From Fibrobacterota bacterium (GTDB taxonomy: Bacteria > Fibrobacterota > Fibrobacteria > UBA11236), in NCBI GenBank assembly GCA_028287505.1, contig JAQBPN010000111.1, positions 1-36,057 of the forward strand: a stretch of 36,057 nucleotides of DNA, read 5' to 3'. Numbering within the stretch: the first letter of the stretch is position 1; every line of letters begins with the position of its first letter. Below are positions 17,493-24,930 of the stretch, in pieces. The position numbers and the translations under genes are program-made. Under the pieces are notes generated by a model. That model did not search any database. It was given only the letters and a program-made list of their open reading frames with translations, and was not told the DNA's origin.

Positions 17493-18476
17493 GTGAAAAA
17501 GCAGCTTCGTCGTTCTCCGGGGCAAGTGGCGGCCATCGCCCTGCTCTCAGTCGGTTTCGCAACTTCGTTCGCGCAATCTCCGTTCAAGATCTTCATGATC
17601 GCCTCCAAGGCTTCGGATCACATCGCCATGAGCACGGCCGCCAAGGGCGTGATCGAGCAGATGGGCGCGAACAACAACTTCACCGTGGACTATACCACGG
17701 ATACCAGCCTCATCAGCGAGGCCAACCTGGCCAAGTACGATGTGTTCTTCCAATGCCACCTGGCTCCCTTCGAGTTCTCCGTGAGCAAGCGGGCCGGGTT
17801 CGAGAAGTTCGTCGAGTCCGGGAAGGGATGGGTGGGCATCCATGCCGCGGGTCTCACCGGCACCCAATTCACCGGGAGCAGCTGGGCGTGGTACCAGACC
17901 TTCTTCGGCGACATCACCTGGGTGGTCCATCCGGCCTTGCAGACGGGAACCATCCTCTTCGAGGACCGCACCCATCCGGTCACCAAGAACATGCCGGCCT
18001 CCTTCCAGCTCAAGGACGAATGGTACGAGTGGAACAAGAATCCCCGTCCCAACGTGCGCGTGCTGGGCAAGGCCGATGAGACCAGCTATCATCAGGTGAA
18101 GCCCCAAGGCGATCACCCCATGATCTGGACCAACGAGACCTACCGGAAAATGGTGTACATCGGCATCGGCCACGACGTGAGCGACTGGTCCAATCCCAAT
18201 TACGTCCTGCTCATACACGATGCCTTGATGTGGGCCAAACCCGCCGCCACGCGCCTGGATCCGGGCGCCACGGAAAAAGGCTACCTGGGATCGCCGAAGG
18301 CGGCCAGGGCCTGGATGAAAGACGGGATGATCTTCGTCGATCCGGGAGCGGCGCCCGGCGCCACCGGGGATCGGGCGCGGGAATCGATCCGCATCCTGGA
18401 TTTGAGCGGTCGCGACCTGTCCATGCAGGGATTGGACGCGTTCCGGTTCCGCCGGCTGGCGGCCCCGGCTCCTTAA
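17493..18476 (+). CDS. Secreted ThuA-like protein (subtype A)
   Basis: The 327-residue protein starts at GTG 17493 after AGAGG and has a signal peptide (MKKQLRRSPGQVAAIALLSVGFATSFAQ). It has a ThuA domain of the class I glutamine-amidotransferase-like fold: SGKGWVGIHAAG, then WAWYQTFFG, RTHPVTKNMP, KDEWYEWNKNPRP, GDHPMIWTN and IGIGHD. ThuA was named from the trehalose/3-keto-trehalose utilisation locus of rhizobia; the exact reaction of secreted members is not settled. Its DEWYEW/NPRP/GDHP(M/V)IW pattern groups it with the 24931-26037 protein rather than the other three. The C-terminus has a shortened sorting-like segment (SIRILDLSGRDLS) without the usual final strand. The stop overlaps that of the convergent gene (TTAA at 18473-18476). 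It may be read through from the fibro-slime gene. Confidence 0.88.
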   Translation: MKKQLRRSPGQVAAIALLSVGFATSFAQSPFKIFMIASKASDHIAMSTAAKGVIEQMGANNNFTVDYTTDTSLISEANLAKYDVFFQCHLAPFEFSVSKRAGFEKFVESGKGWVGIHAAGLTGTQFTGSSWAWYQTFFGDITWVVHPALQTGTILFEDRTHPVTKNMPASFQLKDEWYEWNKNPRPNVRVLGKADETSYHQVKPQGDHPMIWTNETYRKMVYIGIGHDVSDWSNPNYVLLIHDALMWAKPAATRLDPGATEKGYLGSPKAARAWMKDGMIFVDPGAAPGATGDRARESIRILDLSGRDLSMQGLDAFRFRRLAAPAP

Positions 18477-20482
18477 TCCTTTTCCGGCTTCTCCTTCATC
18501 CTGGCCAGCACGCGCATTCCCATGGAGGGATGATCGCAATGCTTGATGCGTTCCTTCGCCTGGCGGATATACGAGTTCCGGTTGAGGCATTTCTTGCCCA
18601 AGCGCTCCTTGGCCTTGTCCCGATGCAGGGAGTGTTTGCGGCAACGCAGGTCGACTTCCTTCTGGCAGATCTTCGAGATGGTGGTCATGTCGATCAGCCC
18701 GCGGAGGCCCCCCTCGCTCTGCTGTACGCCCACTTCGAAAAATCCCACGCCGGAGACGGGGGTGGTGAGCCGCACGGTATCGATGACCTCTTCGCCCACG
18801 GCTATCTGATACGCATCGGGCAGGATCAACAGGTCGACGTTGAAAATCTGGCTGGGGCTGAAGGCAAGGGAGGTCTCCTCGAACTGATCGAAGTCGAGGC
18901 CGTTGTTGGATCCGAACAACTCCACATAGACCTTGCTGGGCGCCATGGTATAGCCCACATTGATGAAGACGTAGTTGTTGAAGGATCCGTCGATGTCCGA
19001 GTTCACGAAGAAAAGCGCGCCGCTCTCCGCGAAAGCCGCCGGGTCCTGGCTGTTCAATTGCAACCGGTTGGTGAAGCGGACCGCGGAAGTGGACTCCACC
19101 GGGATCGGACAAGGGCTGATATAATCGGCGGCGGCCGAAAACGCGCCGTCCTGCGCATGGAACAATCCGCCCTCGACCACCTGGAAGCCGTCCCCGCGCC
19201 AGACGGTGGTGTCGAAGACATTCCAGGGTTCGGATACCAGGGTCTTCAGCACCGAGCAGGACGGCCTCTCCACGTCCCTGGGTTCGCACATGGAAATGGG
19301 CGCGGGCGCATTCAGGTAGGGCGTCAGGGGATCGCTGCATACCGCTTCGGCATCCAGGATGCGCACCCGCACGTTGGGAAGCTGTGATGCGGAGGAGAGG
19401 GAGCCGTTTTCCGTGCCCAGCACCTGAAATGCCACCTTGCCCAGGTTGGGGCCCTGGATGTTCCCGGTCCGGGGGTTGTAGGCCATTTTCACTTCGCCGT
19501 CCAGGACCACGCCGCATACGGACGAGCCTTCCAGCCTGGCCAGGCCCAGGGCCCGCAAGGGCGTCAGGTCCGGGACGTTATCCAGGAGCGACTCCTTGTT
19601 CCCCTTGGCGTCCGGGCTTCCCAATCCGGGGCCGGCCGCCAGGTAGTTGCGCAAACCGTCGCCGATTTCCGGACCCGCATTCTTCCACGCGATACGGATG
19701 GTGGTGGGCGCGAACCAGCCTTCATCCCCCACCGTGCCGCCGGGAATCAGGATTTCCCGGCCCACGTTGTCGGCGAAGAACTTCACGGTGGTCCGTTTCC
19801 CGATCGCGGATTTTTCGCAGGCTCCCTTTTCCCATTCGCGATCGCCGCTTTTCCCCCGATTGTTGTCCCGGCCATAGCCGGCGCCCCCGCTGCCGCCACC
19901 GCTGCCGCCACCGCTGCCTCCGCCCGCGCTGTTGCAGGGAGGAACGCTTTCCACGCACGCGCCGGCCTTGTCGCCATGGGCCAGATGCGCCTTTACCGCG
20001 CTCGCGCCCACCGTGATGGTATGGCCGTTGTCATGGTTGCCGGGCGGGATATGGCAGATGGTGACCTTGCCTGCCTGATCGTCGTCGTCGTCCTTATCGT
20101 CGCGATCGCTTTTTCCGTCCTTGTCGCAGTGCTTGTCCTTGTCATCCTTGCCGTCATCTTTGTCGTCGTCCTCGTCCTTGCTCCAGTCCTTGTCTCCGTC
20201 TTTTTCCCCGTTATGGCCCAGGGCGCAGCCGCAATGCGATGCGTTCTTGATGGCATCCTCGTCCAGGATCAGCAGATGGGTTTCGATTTTGCACAAGGGA
20301 TTGGCGGCCAGCGCGCGCAGGCCCTGGGGCTGGGATTGGCTTTCACCTTGCGAGCCTCCGGGCGAGGAGTCCAGGCATCCGGAGTGGAATACGCCGGCCA
20401 CCAGGGCGACCGCCGCGAGGCGGGAGGATTTCCCGAACCGGGCGATGCTGTTTGAGGTGAAAGCGGACTTCACGGAATTCAT
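18473..20482 (-). CDS. Secreted Asp/Lys-rich protein with CHIPPGN motif and laminin-G-like domain
   Basis: The 669-residue product has a hydrophobic leader ending GVFHSGC (Cys36), a weak lipobox. An extreme Asp/Lys run covers about residues 93-136. Next is ICHIPPGNHDNGHTITV with AVKAHLAHGDKAGAC (about 142-176), a Cys/His motif found in many bacterial secreted proteins. A (GGGS)n linker lies at 187-200. A beta-rich middle contains FFADNVGREILIPGGTV, and a probable concanavalin/laminin-G-like sandwich covers about 425-610 (FDTTVWRGDGFQVVEGGLF, then YVFINVGYTM). The end is Lys/Arg-rich with three Cys. The acidic run may bind calcium or cations, and the sandwich may bind glycans; both are inference. 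No enzyme motif is visible. The start ATG 20480-20482 is preceded by AGGGG on the minus strand. Confidence 0.82.
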   Translation of the reverse strand: MNSVKSAFTSNSIARFGKSSRLAAVALVAGVFHSGCLDSSPGGSQGESQSQPQGLRALAANPLCKIETHLLILDEDAIKNASHCGCALGHNGEKDGDKDWSKDEDDDKDDGKDDKDKHCDKDGKSDRDDKDDDDDQAGKVTICHIPPGNHDNGHTITVGASAVKAHLAHGDKAGACVESVPPCNSAGGGSGGGSGGGSGGAGYGRDNNRGKSGDREWEKGACEKSAIGKRTTVKFFADNVGREILIPGGTVGDEGWFAPTTIRIAWKNAGPEIGDGLRNYLAAGPGLGSPDAKGNKESLLDNVPDLTPLRALGLARLEGSSVCGVVLDGEVKMAYNPRTGNIQGPNLGKVAFQVLGTENGSLSSASQLPNVRVRILDAEAVCSDPLTPYLNAPAPISMCEPRDVERPSCSVLKTLVSEPWNVFDTTVWRGDGFQVVEGGLFHAQDGAFSAAADYISPCPIPVESTSAVRFTNRLQLNSQDPAAFAESGALFFVNSDIDGSFNNYVFINVGYTMAPSKVYVELFGSNNGLDFDQFEETSLAFSPSQIFNVDLLILPDAYQIAVGEEVIDTVRLTTPVSGVGFFEVGVQQSEGGLRGLIDMTTISKICQKEVDLRCRKHSLHRDKAKERLGKKCLNRNSYIRQAKERIKHCDHPSMGMRVLARMKEKPEKD

Positions 20483-20820
20483 TGATGGCCCCTATGTCGC
20501 GAATGCGCGGTTTTGATGCGACTGGGAATACTATGACCGAAGCCGGGGACAAAATCAATCGCCTCGTTTTCACGGGCTCAAACACCGAAAAAATCCACGG
20601 GGAGTTTGGGAAAGTTCAGAGGGAGTTTTGGCGTCCTGCACGTTTGCTTGGGTCTTGACGGGGCTGCCCGCCAGGGTGCATGCGTTAACGGATTTTGAGC
20701 GTGATCTTGGGGAGGATTCGCGGTATTTGGTGCGGCGGGAGGCGTTCGCCGCCGCGGCCGGGCGGGGGGCCGGGCAAATCCGGGGCCCCGTTCACGGGCC
20801 CCGCGTAAGAAAGCGCTTTC
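20483..20820. other. 338-base non-coding stretch
   Basis: I see no gene here. The left part should hold the promoter of the minus-strand gene that starts at 20482. The right part carries the 3' hairpins of the cellulase gene: CGGGGCCC/GGGCCCCG (20781-20803) and GCGGCG/CGCCGC (20732-20752). A loose direct repeat GGGAGTTT occurs twice near 20600-20630. Confidence 0.6.
20781..20803 (-). terminator. GC-rich hairpin downstream of GH9 gene
   Basis: CGGGGCCC (20781-20788) pairs with GGGCCCCG (20796-20803) across a 7-base loop, 18 bases beyond the GH9 stop. On the minus strand it is followed by GGATTTGCC, so there is only a weak T-run. Confidence 0.5.
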
Positions 20821-20821
20821 T
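20808..20821. promoter_or_regulatory. Perfect 14-base palindrome at the end of the GH9 gene
   Basis: AGAAAGCGCTTTCT is a perfect palindrome that touches the GH9 stop codon. Its GCGC centre is like LacI-family operators, but its position at the gene's 3' end is unusual. It could equally form a small hairpin (AGAAA/TTTCT with loop GCGC) in a termination region. Confidence 0.3.
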
Positions 20822-22878
20822 CAGGGCAACAGGACCGGGCGGGATTCCCGCGCGCCGATGCGGACGCAGTAGACGCCCGCTTCCAGCGCGGGCACGGCGA
20901 AGGTGGCGGCGCTGCGTCCTTTCGCCATCGTCCAGGCCGCGGCTTTTTTTCCGGCCAAGGTGTAGAGCGCCACGGGCGTTTCGGATGCGGCGGGCCCGGA
21001 CAGTTCCAGGGAGAGTCCCTGGCGCGAGAGGCCGACCTTGGAGGCCGGCGGCCGCTGCGCATCCGGCTCCGGCCGGATCGCCTGGATTCCCGTGGTGGAA
21101 GGGGCCTGGACCATGGCGGCGGTGGCCGTCAGGAACCATCCGGAATGCGGGATCCATTGTTCGATCCAGCGCCATTCGTTGCCGCCGTCGGTGGTTTTCC
21201 AATCTATCCCGGTACCATCCCCGTTACCCTTCTTGCCGGTGACGCCGTTGGCGATGCCGCCTTTGTTGGTTCCGTGGCCGAACAGGGCGGTGATGAGGGG
21301 CGGATTGGTCTTGCCGAATCCGTGCATGAAGGTGACGCCGAAGGGATTCCGCCCCAGGATCCAGGCAAGCTGCTGGGAGGCGAAGTCCGCCAGGGAATCC
21401 TTCACGCCCCAGCCGTTGGCGGCGGGATAGACCAGCCGGCCGCCCAGTATGGCCGCGGCCGCCAGCGAACCCAGGCGCGCGTTTTCCCCCTGCCACCACC
21501 ATCCGGTTTCATTGTCCTGGGGAATGAAGAAGCCGTCCTTGACCGCTCCCTGGTAGAGAAAGCTCTGGCGCGCGTAGCCGAAAGGATTGGCCACGTTGTG
21601 GGTGACGGACAGCTCGTAGTCCAGCGCCTTCTTGATGGTGGAAAGGGCCGTCGTGCGCGAGGCGGCGTCCGTCTCCTTGTCCAGGTAGCGGACCAGGGAA
21701 ACGATGGGCAGGCCCGCGTCCGCCGCATGCCAGAAGGGCCGATTGGTATCGTTGGCGCGGAAATAGCCGGCGGGGGTCATGCGGCCCGCCAGGTTGTTCA
21801 TCCGCTTGCGGGCTTCATCCCGGTAGAAGGAACTGTCGGTGGCGATCCAGAGTTCCGTGGAGGCCATCAGGGCGCAGAAATCGTCGATGACGTTCTCCTT
21901 CCCGTCGTCGTCATAGGCCTTGTTATTGATGAGCAGGTGGGCGTACGCCTTCTTGGCTCCGTCCAGGTAGTTCTGCGAAGTGAAATAGGTCCCGTTCTTT
22001 TTCCACTGGGAGATGCGCGCCAGGGCGGCGATGGCCATGCCGCCGCCGGAACGGAACGACGCCTGCCAGCGGTTGTTGGTCTTGCTGTCCGCCAAGAGGC
22101 CCACGATGCGGCGGTCGCCCGCATTCTGGCTGAAGAAGCTGAACACCACCATGTGGAAATAACCTTCCGGCGCCATGGCGCGGTACAGATAGTCGGCGCC
22201 CCACAGGGCCTCCGCCTGCATGCCGTCCTTGCTGCCGGTCTCGGTCAGCAGCGCCGGGATGCGCTCGTAGGCGTCGGTAAGCTCCCAGGTGACCATGGGC
22301 GTCTGCTGGGGTCCGATGAAATTCGAATAGGCCAGGTGGGAAAAGTATTTGCTGACATCGCCGGACGCATCGCACCAGCCGCCGCGCATGTCGACTTTCT
22401 TGGAGCCGTCGTTGACCAGCACCGCGGCATCCGCGGCCCATTCCTGCGCCGAGGTGGCCCGCTGCTTGAAGTAATAGCTCACGATGGACGGGATGGTGAG
22501 TTTGGCGAGGGCGTTTTCTCCGATCTGGAAAGGCTCGGAGGTGACCTGGGTCCCGTTGAGGGTGGCCCGCACCCGGTAGGTGCCGGCCTTCTGCACGCCG
22601 GAGAAGTCCGCGCTGTAATAGGATTTCCCGGGAGTCCACTCCGCGATCGTTCCAGCATTCACGAGGGTATCGGTCGCTTCCACGGTGGAAGTGGCGTCGT
22701 CGATCAGGGTGGCCGTGACCGTCCCGGACAGGGCCGCGTCGGCCTGGACCAACGCGGTCTTGGGGCCGCGCACATCATAGGCGACCTGGTTGACGAAGAT
22801 CGCCGATGCCGAGACGGAGGCGGGAACGGCAAAAGCGGCGCACAGCGCCGCGGCTTTGAAGGGACTGGAAGTGCGCAT
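20821..22878 (-). CDS. Secreted GH9 family cellulase (endoglucanase)
   Basis: The 685-residue protein has a signal peptide (MRTSSPFKAAALCAAFAVPASVSASA) and an N-terminal CelD-type Ig-like domain (about 27-120: FVNQVAYDVRGPKTALV, then YYSADFSGVQKAGTYRV). A GH9 catalytic domain covers about 125-595. The catalytic-base region reads GGWCDASGDVSKYFSH (166-181; Asp170 and Asp174). The probable acid is in GGNEWRWIEQW (Glu568 in NEW). AWILGRNPFGVTFMHGFG matches the conserved GxNPxxxSFVTGFG-type motif of the family. Residues 616-685 form a sorting-like domain (VALYTLAGKKAA, then AGVYCVRIG). GH9 enzymes hydrolyse beta-1,4-glucan with inversion; the enzyme is predicted to act outside the cell. It is the last gene of the minus-strand run, 25 bases after a ThuA gene. 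Confidence 0.93.
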   Translation of the reverse strand: MRTSSPFKAAALCAAFAVPASVSASAIFVNQVAYDVRGPKTALVQADAALSGTVTATLIDDATSTVEATDTLVNAGTIAEWTPGKSYYSADFSGVQKAGTYRVRATLNGTQVTSEPFQIGENALAKLTIPSIVSYYFKQRATSAQEWAADAAVLVNDGSKKVDMRGGWCDASGDVSKYFSHLAYSNFIGPQQTPMVTWELTDAYERIPALLTETGSKDGMQAEALWGADYLYRAMAPEGYFHMVVFSFFSQNAGDRRIVGLLADSKTNNRWQASFRSGGGMAIAALARISQWKKNGTYFTSQNYLDGAKKAYAHLLINNKAYDDDGKENVIDDFCALMASTELWIATDSSFYRDEARKRMNNLAGRMTPAGYFRANDTNRPFWHAADAGLPIVSLVRYLDKETDAASRTTALSTIKKALDYELSVTHNVANPFGYARQSFLYQGAVKDGFFIPQDNETGWWWQGENARLGSLAAAAILGGRLVYPAANGWGVKDSLADFASQQLAWILGRNPFGVTFMHGFGKTNPPLITALFGHGTNKGGIANGVTGKKGNGDGTGIDWKTTDGGNEWRWIEQWIPHSGWFLTATAAMVQAPSTTGIQAIRPEPDAQRPPASKVGLSRQGLSLELSGPAASETPVALYTLAGKKAAAWTMAKGRSAATFAVPALEAGVYCVRIGARESRPVLLP

Positions 22879-22903
22879 GGGGATTCTTTCTGGCTATGTC
22901 TGG

Positions 22904-23863
22904 CTATGGGACTCTTCGGACTTCACGTCCGGGCAAATCGTATTCCGCCTTGCCGGCGCCGGTTTTGACCGCAGTCATGCCCGCGCCTTTCAGGTGGAAA
23001 CCGGATGCCGGGGTCTTGCTCCCCGGCTTCGCGAAGGCGGCGATGTCCGTGGGATTCACGCCGCCGAAGGAGAGCAGGGCGTTTAGGAAGAGTTTGTTCT
23101 GGATGTCGTTGGCGAAGGTCTCGGAATCCTTGCCCGTTCCGGGGCTGTTCAAATCGTTGTGGCCCATGTTCACGTAGAGCATATGGTATTTCACGTTGGT
23201 CCAGGCCACGGGATAGTAGCCGCTATGCCAGATTTCCTCGGGCTTGGGGCCGGTGCCCAGGGGAAAACTGGAAGGGTCGATGGACAGCAGGATTTTGATG
23301 TCCGGCTTGGTCTTGAGATCCACCTTCCAACGGTACCATTCGTTGGGGGAGGATTTGAAAAGGGGCGGGAGGCCCTTGGTCAGGACGGTGGAACTGTCCT
23401 CCAGCTTCAGGAAAGCGGAAGTGGGCCGCCAGGTATTGCTCACGTACTCGCCGGAACCGAAGAACGTATTGTGGTACCAGTCCCAGTTGGTGGGCTGTTG
23501 GGAGCCGTTCAGCTCGAAGGCGGAACCATGGCATCCTATGAATCCGCCGCCGGCTTCGATATACTTCTGGAAAGCGGAGCGCTGCCCGGCGTCTTCCGGG
23601 CGCTCATCCATGAAGATCACCACCTGGTATTGGGACAGCTTGGCCGTATTGCAATCCGTCCATACCTTGGTGGAGTCGTATGTGAATCCGTATTGCTTTC
23701 CCATCTTGGGCAGCCAGCGATTCGCCTCGTGCTCATAGCTGACGTGGCCCGCATCGTCCTTGGAGGTGGAGAAGCCCAGCACCTTGAAGGTGGGAGCGAC
23801 ATCCGCCGACAGGGCGCTGACGCAGGCGAGAAGGGAAAGGCAGAATACGGAATGCTTGATCAT
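22904..23863 (-). CDS. Secreted ThuA-like protein (subtype B, short tail)
   Basis: The 319-residue protein has a signal peptide (MIKHSVFCLSLLACVSALSA). Its ThuA domain contains VVIFMDERPED, AGGGFIGCHGSAF, WDWYHNTFFGSGEYV, SPNEWYRWKVDL, SIDPSSFPLGTGPKPEEIW, PVAWTNVKYHMLYVNMGHND and a final NALLSFGG helix. It is strikingly similar to its upstream neighbour (23860-24882), so it probably arose by tandem duplication. The start ATG lies in the stop of that gene (ATGA overlap), implying coupled translation. The C-terminus stops just after AEYDLPGREVRRVP. That matches the D-x-x-GR-x-V strand of the sorting domain on other proteins here, but the remainder is absent. The reaction is not known; keto-sugar processing is inferred from family and neighbours. 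Confidence 0.9.
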   Translation of the reverse strand: MIKHSVFCLSLLACVSALSADVAPTFKVLGFSTSKDDAGHVSYEHEANRWLPKMGKQYGFTYDSTKVWTDCNTAKLSQYQVVIFMDERPEDAGQRSAFQKYIEAGGGFIGCHGSAFELNGSQQPTNWDWYHNTFFGSGEYVSNTWRPTSAFLKLEDSSTVLTKGLPPLFKSSPNEWYRWKVDLKTKPDIKILLSIDPSSFPLGTGPKPEEIWHSGYYPVAWTNVKYHMLYVNMGHNDLNSPGTGKDSETFANDIQNKLFLNALLSFGGVNPTDIAAFAKPGSKTPASGFHLKGAGMTAVKTGAGKAEYDLPGREVRRVP

Positions 23864-24882
23864 TTATGGGAACCTTTTTCGGGGACGATGTTACGTCCGT
23901 GGATATCGAACCGGGGGGGGTTGGAATCGCGCCGGCCGGACTTGGAAACCGTCATGCTTGCCCCGTCCAGGCTGAATCCCTTGGCGGTATGCGCGACGGC
24001 TTGCACGGCTTTGCCCGCGGGGGCGACGGCCGTAGGGGGCGTGATGCCGCCGAAGGACAAGAGGGCGTTGGTGATCATCTTGTTCTGGGTTTCATTGGCG
24101 AACGTCTGCGACTTGTCCTTGTTGCCGGCCGCGTAGTCGATATCGTTGTGGCCCATGTTCAGGTACAGCATCTTGTATTTGACGTTGGTCCAGACGACGG
24201 GATAGTAGCCGCTGTGCCAGATTTCCTCCGGCTTGGGACCCGTGCCCAGGGGAAAACTGGACGGATCGATGGAGGCCAGGATTTTGATGTCCGGATTCGA
24301 TTTCCAATCGTAACTCCAGCGGTACCATTCGTTGGCGGAGGCCTTGAACAGAGGGGGAAGGCCCGCCATATAGGGAGAGGTGCTGTCCTCCACCTTGAGG
24401 AAGGCGGGAGTGGGGGCCCAGGTGTTGCTCACGTATTCATTGGAGCCCAGGAAGGTCTTATGGTACCAATCCCAGTTCTGCACCACGCCCGAGGCATTCA
24501 TGGCAAAGGCGGCGAAATGGCAGCCGATCCAGGCGCCGCCGCCATCCATGTAGGTCTTGAAGGCGGTGCGTTGGGCGGCTTGCTCGGGCCGGTTGTCCAG
24601 GAACATCACCACCTTGTACTGGGCCAGCTTGGCGGCGTTGAGGTCGTTCCAGTTCTCGGTGAAGTCGACCTGGAATCCGTTTTGCAGAGCCAGTTTGGGC
24701 AGGTAGATTTTGGCTTCCTTCATGTAACTGTCATGCCCCACGTCGCCCGATACGGGATCGAACGCGAGCACCTTGAACTTGGGCGCGGTCTGCGCCGTGG
24801 CGGCGCCCAGAAATGCGGCCATGGCCGTGCAGAGGACGGATGTCCTCACCATTGCGAAAATACGAAGTCCCACCGAATGCAT
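23860..24882 (-). CDS. Secreted ThuA-like protein (subtype B, short tail)
   Basis: The 340-residue protein begins at ATG 24880-24882 after GGGAG on the minus strand. A signal peptide ends near GAATAQTA. ThuA-domain blocks are KVLAFDPVSGDVGHDSYMKEA, VVMFLDNRPEQAAQR, GGGAWIGCHFAAFAMN, WDWYHKTFLGSNEYVSNTW, ANEWYRWSYDW, SIDPSSFPLGTGPKPEEIW and MLYLNMGHNDIDY. Compared with typical ThuA domains it keeps the GxH turn and the GHND end. It is the closest relative of the next gene. The tail (PRFDIHGRNIVPEKGSHK) again looks like a sorting domain cut after its GR motif, followed by a basic end. It is 48 bases downstream of the subtype A gene. Confidence 0.9.
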   Translation of the reverse strand: MHSVGLRIFAMVRTSVLCTAMAAFLGAATAQTAPKFKVLAFDPVSGDVGHDSYMKEAKIYLPKLALQNGFQVDFTENWNDLNAAKLAQYKVVMFLDNRPEQAAQRTAFKTYMDGGGAWIGCHFAAFAMNASGVVQNWDWYHKTFLGSNEYVSNTWAPTPAFLKVEDSTSPYMAGLPPLFKASANEWYRWSYDWKSNPDIKILASIDPSSFPLGTGPKPEEIWHSGYYPVVWTNVKYKMLYLNMGHNDIDYAAGNKDKSQTFANETQNKMITNALLSFGGITPPTAVAPAGKAVQAVAHTAKGFSLDGASMTVSKSGRRDSNPPRFDIHGRNIVPEKGSHK

Positions 24883-24930
24883 ATCGTCTCCCTCGGCCCC
24901 ACCGAGTGTTTCAATATCGAAATCGATCCT

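Noticed and set aside
19840-20210. Simple-sequence tracts that might be a CRISPR array or a microsatellite
   Set aside because: They encode the Asp/Lys run and the GGGS linker of a secreted protein. There are no regular repeat-spacer units.
20628-20820. Possible small coding region in the 338-base gap
   Set aside because: Frames here are Arg-rich and run into the antisense of the cellulase gene. There is no ribosome-binding site or recognisable product.
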